From positions 1-28,028 of the forward strand of contig DAIDIM010000109.1 of NCBI GenBank assembly GCA_027459365.1: DNA of 28,028 nt, given 5' to 3'. Positions 23,414 to 28,028 of the stretch are shown here, piece by piece (within the stretch, counting starts at the first letter, position 1; each line of letters opens with the position of its first letter). This DNA is from Chlamydiota bacterium (GTDB lineage Bacteria > Chlamydiota > Chlamydiia > Chlamydiales > SM23-39). The translations under genes were made by a program, and so were the position numbers. The notes beneath the pieces were generated by a model. That model was not told where the DNA came from and made no database searches. It saw nothing but the letters and a program-made list of their open reading frames with translations.

Positions 23414-25558
23414 TTATAGAGACTCACTCAAAATTAAATCTTGGTAGGGACCTGGAATATTTTTCAATTCCAAATGCGTGCCTCTCTGGACAATTTTCCC
23501 CTTATCTAGAACAAGGATCTCAGAGCAACGCTGAATCATACTGATCCGATGAGAAATCATTAAAACAGCGCTCTTTCTCTCTTCAATTCGATCTAGAATT
23601 TTTGCCTCTACTTTGGAATCTAACGCGCTCATACATTCGTCTAAAATCAAAAGCGGTGGGTGATTGAGAAAAGCGCGCGCAAGTTCTAGCCGCTGTTTTT
23701 GCCCCCCGCTCATATTTTTCCCGTTTTCATAGAGTATGGAATCATAATTGCCCTTACGCAAAAGAATATCATCGTGAATTTGCGCATCTTTAGCAGCAAT
23801 CATCAATACATCATCGGGAATCTCTGTCCGCCATAAAGTGATATTTTCACGAATCGTGCCCGAAAAAAGAAAAATGTCCTGATCTGCCGTTGCCATCGTA
23901 GTGTATAGAGTTTCTCGAGGAATCTCTTTTAAAGGAATACCATCGAGAAGAATTTCACCCGAAGTTGGGCTAAGCAATCTACTGACAAGTTTGACAATAG
24001 TCGATTTTCCACTCCCCGTTGAGCCCACAATCGCGACCATCTTGCCGGGCTTAACCTCAAAACTCACATCGATAATCGATGGAGGTGAAAGAGGCGCATA
24101 ACTAAAAGTGACATTTTTAAATTCTAAATGGCCCTCCATAGTCTTTTCTTTCTTAGGAAATTCCTGATAGGCTATGTCCTCAGGATTATTAAAGACATCG
24201 CTCAAGCGGTCCATATCCACTTTCATACTCTGAATCATCTGATTGAGATTCACAAAGCGGGAAATCGGAGCTAAAAAATTGGCTTGAAGAATCTGCATCG
24301 CCATGAGCATTCCAATTGACAAACTCCCCTCAATCACGTAGATACTGCCTAAACTTAACAATGCCGCCGCTGCAAAGATCTGAAAAAACATGGGAAGGGT
24401 ATTTAAAATCACATCTTTTTTCCCAATTTCTTGACGATCATTGAATGCATTAGTAAACGTTCCGGCCCAAGAAGAAAAGAAATTGGACTCAGAACCCATC
24501 GCCTTAATCGTCTCAATCTGCTGCAAACCGCTCATCCCTTTCGAGATCATTTTTGCCGTATTTTGTTGCAGCCTCGCATAGGCATTGACCCTAGTTTGAT
24601 AAATGATTCCAAGGACGACAAAACTGCAAATCCCAGCACACAGTCCAATCCATGCAATAGCAGGTTCATATACAAACATCAAAAGCGCATAAAAAAAGAT
24701 TAAAAACAGATCGATAAAGGATGAGATTAACGTCTGCGTCAATGTTCTTGTCACACTATCATTCAATCGTTGGCGATAGGCAATTTCGCTAGAAAAGCGT
24801 TGATTATAAAACGAAATCGGCAATTTCAAAAGATGCCACAAATAATCGCAAGAAAATGTAAAAGACAAATGAATGCCTAAACGAGTTAAATAATATCTTC
24901 GTATCCAATTCAACAATGCGCTAAAAAGAAAAGCGGCAAACACTGCCATCACAAATTCTCCTCTCCACGCAATGACATTTTGAGAAAAAAATGTATTGAT
25001 AAATGCCATTAAAAAAGCTGGCATTGCAAAACCTGGAAATAGAAGAAAAAAACCGGATAAAACAACAAAAGTAATGGGACTTGGTACCGTCTTGATTCGT
25101 TTCCAAATCTGGCTGATAAAGGTTGAATGACTTCCCCCCTTCTCAAATTGATCTGCTTTCTCAAAAAAAAGGGCAATTCCACTATAACTTTTCTTAAATT
25201 CCACCAATGTCACATGACGACGTCCGATTGCAGGATCATTCAGATAAACCCGATTCCTTCCAAACCCCTCCAATATCAAGAAATGGTTAAATTCCCAAAA
25301 AAGGATGCAAGGTGATCGGATCTTTTTTAATTGCTCTACATCCTTTTTCTCACCAAACCCCTTCAAACCATATTTTTGTGCCGCTTGGAGTATATTGAAT
25401 GCATTACTTCCATCTCTTGAAACGCCGCAATCAAAGCGCAATTGCGCCAAAGGGACAAAACGTCCGTAATATTGCAAAATCATCGATAAAGAAGCAGCGC
25501 CGCACTCCACCGCCTCCATCTGAATTACTCTAGGGGTCCTATACCTTCGGAATAACAT
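23414..25558 (-). CDS. NHLM-type ABC exporter 1 with N-terminal C39 peptidase
   Basis: 714 residues. N-terminal C39 bacteriocin-processing peptidase: QMEAVECGAASL with Cys19, NHFLILEGF with His92, NDPAIG with Asp108, so the catalytic set is complete. A six-segment exporter domain (~155-440) follows. The ATPase has Walker A GSTGSGKST, signature MSGGQKQRLELARA, Walker B LLILDECMSALD and switch His MISHR. Such proteins cleave the leader after a Gly-Gly-like site and export the core peptide; the order of domains fits NHLM_micro_ABC1. The ATG (25558) overlaps the HlyD-like gene by 20 nt. No defect is visible. Confidence 0.92.
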   Translation of the reverse strand: MLFRRYRTPRVIQMEAVECGAASLSMILQYYGRFVPLAQLRFDCGVSRDGSNAFNILQAAQKYGLKGFGEKKDVEQLKKIRSPCILFWEFNHFLILEGFGRNRVYLNDPAIGRRHVTLVEFKKSYSGIALFFEKADQFEKGGSHSTFISQIWKRIKTVPSPITFVVLSGFFLLFPGFAMPAFLMAFINTFFSQNVIAWRGEFVMAVFAAFLFSALLNWIRRYYLTRLGIHLSFTFSCDYLWHLLKLPISFYNQRFSSEIAYRQRLNDSVTRTLTQTLISSFIDLFLIFFYALLMFVYEPAIAWIGLCAGICSFVVLGIIYQTRVNAYARLQQNTAKMISKGMSGLQQIETIKAMGSESNFFSSWAGTFTNAFNDRQEIGKKDVILNTLPMFFQIFAAAALLSLGSIYVIEGSLSIGMLMAMQILQANFLAPISRFVNLNQMIQSMKVDMDRLSDVFNNPEDIAYQEFPKKEKTMEGHLEFKNVTFSYAPLSPPSIIDVSFEVKPGKMVAIVGSTGSGKSTIVKLVSRLLSPTSGEILLDGIPLKEIPRETLYTTMATADQDIFLFSGTIRENITLWRTEIPDDVLMIAAKDAQIHDDILLRKGNYDSILYENGKNMSGGQKQRLELARAFLNHPPLLILDECMSALDSKVEAKILDRIEERKSAVLMISHRISMIQRCSEILVLDKGKIVQRGTHLELKNIPGPYQDLILSESL

Positions 25559-26129
25559 AGTTGATCGGCCTAATGATTTTTAAAGTGACCTCAGCCTCTC
25601 CCACACTCCCCTCTAAAAGGGGCTCCTGTGGACCTGTTTGTGTTGTCCACTGTAACCCAGTTTTGGTCTTTTCATCCTTCAAAAGCTCAATTTCAACCAT
25701 AATTGTCGGAAGTTTCCCCGCCGTCAAATACCCTCGTAACGGCTGGGATGGAATTTCCAACAAATCATTCGCACTCACTGGATAGATCGAAACTTCTCGG
25801 ACTACCCCTTTAATTCGCCCGAAACGTGCTGAATCGACCGTATCCAAACTTACCGTTGCATACATTCCTTTTTGAATTTGTTGACCTGAATACAGTGAAA
25901 AAAAACCCAAAACCCTCTGATTTTCTAACAGAATGCTTTTCCCCGCTGCAATAATCGGGAGCTTTCCTATAAAAGCCCAGACCACCACACAAACAAAAAA
26001 CAGAGCAGCAAATACAAGCGCAATCCAACCCTTAATCGTAATGACACGCGCCGATTTATGAAGCTCTTGAAATGCAGTAATTTCCTCTACATTTTTTAGA
26101 ATCGTGTCGGTGAATTGACGCTTATCCAT
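25539..26129 (-). CDS. Shortened HlyD/MFP-like adaptor of the NHLM system
   Basis: 196 residues. A cytoplasmic start of ~30 residues is followed by one membrane segment (residues ~34-54, KGWIALVFAALFFVCVVVWA) and GKLPIIAAGKSILL, the strand that opens the periplasmic part of NHLM HlyD proteins. The sequence then goes directly to the C-terminal part (YSGQQIQKGMYATVSLDTVD, FGRIKGVVREVSIYPVSAND). The lipoyl/coiled-coil hairpin of normal ~400-residue adaptors is absent. The remaining reading frame is intact and overlaps ABC1, so it is a compact form rather than obvious decay. In Gram-negative NHLM systems this family is the membrane-fusion component. Confidence 0.78.
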   Translation of the reverse strand: MDKRQFTDTILKNVEEITAFQELHKSARVITIKGWIALVFAALFFVCVVVWAFIGKLPIIAAGKSILLENQRVLGFFSLYSGQQIQKGMYATVSLDTVDSARFGRIKGVVREVSIYPVSANDLLEIPSQPLRGYLTAGKLPTIMVEIELLKDEKTKTGLQWTTQTGPQEPLLEGSVGEAEVTLKIIRPINYVIPKV

Positions 26130-26155
26130 TTTTCAATACATACAAAGGTTAAACT

Positions 26156-26581
26156 TTACCATAAGCTTACATCAATACGATTCATATACGATTCTTCAAA
26201 TGTATTTTCGTATAATTGAGCTGTATTTTGGTAATGCTTATTCATCTCTTCAGAATCTTCGCCTGTAGGAGATGCAGGTGTGTGATGCATATACGACCCG
26301 AAGATCTTTTGACAATCTTCCATATATTGTTTCGTATGCAATATATGTGCATGCCAGACTTCATCAATTTCATATGTTGGAACCCCAATCAGTTCCTTAT
26401 TCATCACTCTTAATTTAAGAAAATTTTTATATTTTCGAACAGCTTCTCTCGCCTCTCCTTCATCCCAATTTTCTTTATGGATGAGTCGAAGAGCTAGATA
26501 ATTGAGATCTAGATTCTGGATATATGCCAAGCAAGTTTCTAATTTCATATGAATTTGTTCTTCTGAATTAATGAATATCAT
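26156..26581 (-). CDS. WHxH protein of the glycine-rich-domain (DUF1399)-like family
   Basis: 141 residues. The centre is IDEVWHAHILHTKQYMEDC (Asp73, His77, His79, His82, Cys90) followed by IFGSYMHHTP (His99-His100). This matches a bacterial family often annotated glycine-rich domain-containing protein-like, in which D.vWH.Hil.T..Y..dC....G.ylHH is conserved; the His/Asp set suggests a metal site. The biochemical function is unknown to me. The ATG overlaps the stop of the NHLP precursor as ATGA, so the two are translationally coupled. It may act on or escort the peptide (inference). An alternative ATG at 26548 has no ribosome site. Confidence 0.7.
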   Translation of the reverse strand: MIFINSEEQIHMKLETCLAYIQNLDLNYLALRLIHKENWDEGEAREAVRKYKNFLKLRVMNKELIGVPTYEIDEVWHAHILHTKQYMEDCQKIFGSYMHHTPASPTGEDSEEMNKHYQNTAQLYENTFEESYMNRIDVSLW

Positions 26582-26877
26582 CCTCTTGGCTCTTCAGTTG
26601 CGCAGATGTTTTCTCTATAAGTCGCTCCCGCAGCTGCTGCAATTTTTTTTAATTCGCTCTCTGACATATTTTTCGCATTTACAGGAGCTTTATGCAAAAC
26701 AAAATGAGTAGTATTTTCCGTCTCTTCGTGGATGTAAATTTTCACATTTTTTGGTACATTTTTCCCCATTTGAGCAAATGCTGCATTAGGATCTTTAATT
26801 AATAAATCCTTAAATTGTGGATCTTTCCATGCACGGATATTGATTTCTGCATTGAGCTCTTCTCTAGATTTTTTCAT
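26578..26877 (-). CDS. NHLP (nitrile-hydratase-like leader) precursor peptide
   Basis: 99 residues. The leader has the NHLP pattern: INIRAWKDPQFKDLLIKDPN, then NVPKNVKIYIHEETENTTHF, VLHKAP, then SESELKKIAAAAG. Processing is expected after the small-residue stretch ending at Gly84, which would leave a core of about 15 residues (85-99; ATYRENICATEEPRG) with a single Cys. The usual Gly-Gly is replaced by Ala-Gly. AAGGAG lies 5 nt before the ATG (26877). It is the first gene of the operon with a promoter ~50 nt upstream. The role is to carry a ribosomal peptide to the C39 exporter; the product is unknown. Confidence 0.85.
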   Translation of the reverse strand: MKKSREELNAEINIRAWKDPQFKDLLIKDPNAAFAQMGKNVPKNVKIYIHEETENTTHFVLHKAPVNAKNMSESELKKIAAAAGATYRENICATEEPRG

Positions 26878-26923
26878 TTTTTTCTCCTTTTAAAAATTGA
26901 TTTAAACTTCCTTTTTTAGAGAT

Positions 26924-26951
26924 ATGATAATTTGATATTTAATGCAATCAA
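26924..26951 (-). promoter_or_regulatory. Candidate promoter of the NHLP export operon
   Basis: Minus strand: -35 TTGATT (26951-26946), 16-nt spacer, -10 TATCAT (26929-26924; 5 of 6). It is followed by a ~40-nt leader ending in AAGGAG before the precursor gene. Confidence 0.5.
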
Positions 26952-26992
26952 TGATTCGCAACATCAAATTTCCAGGAAAGTTCGGCAAATAA

Positions 26993-27050
26993 GAAACTAA
27001 AAGAAATCAATCTGTCTAGAGCAAAACCCAAAACGGAGGTTTTTAGTTTC
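26993..27050 (-). terminator. Possible weak terminator after recX
   Basis: A 10-bp inverted repeat (GAAACTAAAA at 26993-27002, TTTTAGTTTC at 27041-27050) encloses a smaller 6-bp hairpin (27023-27028 with 27038-27043). It overlaps the recX stop. The T run is short, so termination is uncertain and read-through into the NHLP operon is possible. Confidence 0.3.
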
Positions 27051-27585
27051 GAATTGCGTCAAAGCTAAATCCTTTTTTCAGCAAAAATGCAATCTTTTTC
27101 TGCGGCTCTTTTCCTCGGATTTTTTGCTCCCATTTTTTCATCGCCTGCTTTTCCTCAACAACCGTGATCTTCACAAGCTTTGGATCAAGACCTTTTGTAC
27201 GGAAATATTGTTCGATGTAACGAGGACCATATCCTTGACGCATTTTTTGTTCGAGAAGCATTTGTGCATAATCATGATCGGATAAGTATCCAAGCGTTTC
27301 AAATTCTCCAATCACTTTCAGACATTGTTTCTGTGAAAACTTTTTATCTTTTAACTTCTTGAATAACATTGCTTTGGAATACGAGCGCCGGGCTACAAGG
27401 TAAAGAGCTGCATTTTTTACTCGCTTGTATTCAGTTTTTTCAAGCCATGAGTTGATCTCTTCAAGATTTGCAAAATATCGGGGAATATTTTTTAAAGGAA
27501 ATGAAACTGCGATCTCTTGGAGAACAATTCCATCGGAGAGGACTTCCCAAAAGTTGGGATCGAAAGTGCTTTGACGAATTTCCAT
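27043..27585 (-). CDS. recX: Regulatory protein RecX
   Basis: 180 residues. Three-helix RecX repeats: AALYLVARRSYSKAMLFKKL with the conserved Leu/Arg-Arg-Ser pattern, then LKVIGEFETLGYLSDHDYAQ and MRQGYGPRYIEQYFRTKGLD. The first ~60 residues form a beta-rich N-terminal part. RecX binds RecA filaments and inhibits or modulates recombination. recA is not adjacent in this window. Upstream of the ATG only a weak GGGTGA abuts the start. It is upstream of the NHLP operon on the same strand. Confidence 0.87.
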   Translation of the reverse strand: MEIRQSTFDPNFWEVLSDGIVLQEIAVSFPLKNIPRYFANLEEINSWLEKTEYKRVKNAALYLVARRSYSKAMLFKKLKDKKFSQKQCLKVIGEFETLGYLSDHDYAQMLLEQKMRQGYGPRYIEQYFRTKGLDPKLVKITVVEEKQAMKKWEQKIRGKEPQKKIAFLLKKGFSFDAIRN

Positions 27586-27598
27586 TCACCCAATTTTG

Positions 27599-27628
27599 TT
27601 GAAAAGCGAAACGAGAATCAAGTAGTAT
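27599..27628 (+). promoter_or_regulatory. Candidate promoter for the 27638 gene, leaderless arrangement
   Basis: TTGAAA (27599-27604; 5 of 6), 18-nt spacer, TAGTAT (27623-27628). The ATG at 27638 is 9 nt after the -10 and no Shine-Dalgarno is present. Confidence 0.4.
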
Positions 27629-27637
27629 GTGAATTAT

Positions 27638-27910
27638 ATGGTAGATCCTGTAAATCCAAATAAACCGCCTGAGACTCCGCCGCAAAGCGATGCTGTAACA
27701 CATGAGAAGGGGCCTCGTCCTAAGTATGGAGCGATGACTGCGAAGCCGATGACGTTTCTGGGGATGCATTTTACTGGACCTGAGGCTGAAAAGCTTTGGG
27801 ATTCAATCTTACAGGGGATCAGTAGTACAATTCAAAAAGACCAGGCAAAGTCTTTGGCGGCGATTCGAAAGCTCAGAGATAGTTCCTCCGGCCAAGGTAG
27901 TGACGGCTAA
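27638..27910 (+). CDS. Small hypothetical protein
   Basis: 90 residues from ATG 27638 (a GTG three codons upstream is possible). The N-terminal third is proline-rich and disordered-looking (NPNKPPETPPQS). The second half is one amphipathic helix region: MTFLGMHFTGPEAEKLWDSI, then LQGISSTIQKDQAKSLAAIRK, ending in a Ser/Gly tail. No membrane segment or signal peptide is seen. The form recalls short conserved chlamydial proteins of unknown function, but I cannot name one. It sits 27 nt upstream of the rluD-like gene in the same direction. Confidence 0.65.
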   Translation: MVDPVNPNKPPETPPQSDAVTHEKGPRPKYGAMTAKPMTFLGMHFTGPEAEKLWDSILQGISSTIQKDQAKSLAAIRKLRDSSSGQGSDG

Positions 27911-27928
27911 GACCTTTTCTGCTATACT
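27900..27928 (+). promoter_or_regulatory. Candidate promoter of the rluD-like gene, leaderless arrangement
   Basis: GTGACG (27900-27905; 4 of 6), 17-nt spacer, TATACT (27923-27928), then 9 nt to the ATG at 27938, with no Shine-Dalgarno. Confidence 0.4.
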
Positions 27929-27937
27929 GCTCGATCT

Positions 27938-28028
27938 ATGGACGCAGATTCTTTAATCGTCTCAGACCAAGAAGCGGGAGAGCGATTAGACAAGCTTTTA
28001 GCTCAACATTTTGACTCATACTCAAGGA
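27938..28028 (+). CDS. rluD: RluD-family 23S rRNA pseudouridine synthase, N-terminal fragment
   Basis: Only the first 30 codons are in the window. They encode LIVSDQEAGERLDKLLAQHF, the start of an S4 RNA-binding domain as found at the N-terminus of RluC/RluD pseudouridine synthases (v.....g.RLDk.La..f...SR). The catalytic domain lies beyond the edge, so the exact subfamily is inferred. From memory, a RluD homologue beside small hypotheticals is also found in Chlamydia. Confidence 0.7.
   Translation, partial: MDADSLIVSDQEAGERLDKLLAQHFDSYSR

Noticed and set aside
1..28028. CRISPR arrays, rRNA genes, full insertion sequences or replication origins
   Set aside because: No regularly spaced direct repeats, rRNA segments, transposase genes or DnaA-box clusters were seen on reading both strands.

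Overview
The window reads as the chromosome of a non-Chlamydiaceae (environmental) chlamydia. The run glyS, pgsA, glgA, tRNA-Gln/ctc, pth, rpsF, rpsR, rplI, with dnaG and mutS close by, matches from memory the CT792-CT803 neighbourhood of Chlamydia trachomatis. The heptose genes, an asparaginyl-tRNA synthetase, an amino acid permease and a peptide-export cluster point to one of the larger amoeba-associated or metagenomic relatives. Base composition is AT-leaning throughout, except for the first ~73 bases, which are about 71% GC by my count and look foreign or chimeric.

Layout. 1-73: start of a high-GC gene fragment. 144-2398: LPS-heptose genes hldD then hldE (minus); HldE has no recognisable nucleotidylyltransferase half. 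2422-4973: a minus-strand translation operon, promoter - tRNA-Gln - ctc(L25) - pth - hairpin - rpsF - rpsR - rplI - terminator. 5048-10113: glgA (plus), rlmN-pgsA (minus), a DoxX-type membrane protein and an alpha2-type glycyl-tRNA synthetase (plus). 10106-12976: small hydrophobic protein, dnaG and a possible glycosyltransferase (minus). 12977-13534: a decayed DUF4160/DUF2442 gene pair and a ~175-bp imperfect palindrome that looks like a miniature inverted-repeat element, lying directly before mutS. 13535-19807: mutS, amino acid permease, nfo (endonuclease IV), and a large unrecognised chlamydial protein with ankyrin-like spacing and a 19-residue tandem repeat. 19950-21314: asnS, followed by a bidirectional terminator.

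21430-26951 is the most unusual region: one minus-strand operon with its own promoter that encodes an NHLP-type (nitrile-hydratase-like leader) precursor peptide, a WHxH histidine-rich protein translationally coupled to it, a strongly shortened HlyD-like adaptor, an ABC transporter with an N-terminal C39 peptidase, and a second ABC transporter. This is the export machinery of an NHLM-type ribosomal natural product system, but with no recognisable core-modifying enzyme and with a precursor whose core is only about 15 residues. In a host-dependent bacterium such a product may act on competitors or on the host (inference). The window ends with recX, a small chlamydial hypothetical and the start of an rluD-like gene.

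Gene starts fall into two groups. Several have a good Shine-Dalgarno (ctc, rpsF, the NHLP gene, the permease, the gene at 10441). Others (glgA, rlmN, glyS, the gene at 27638, the rluD-like gene) have no Shine-Dalgarno but a -10-like hexamer 8-9 nt before the ATG, as expected for leaderless mRNAs.
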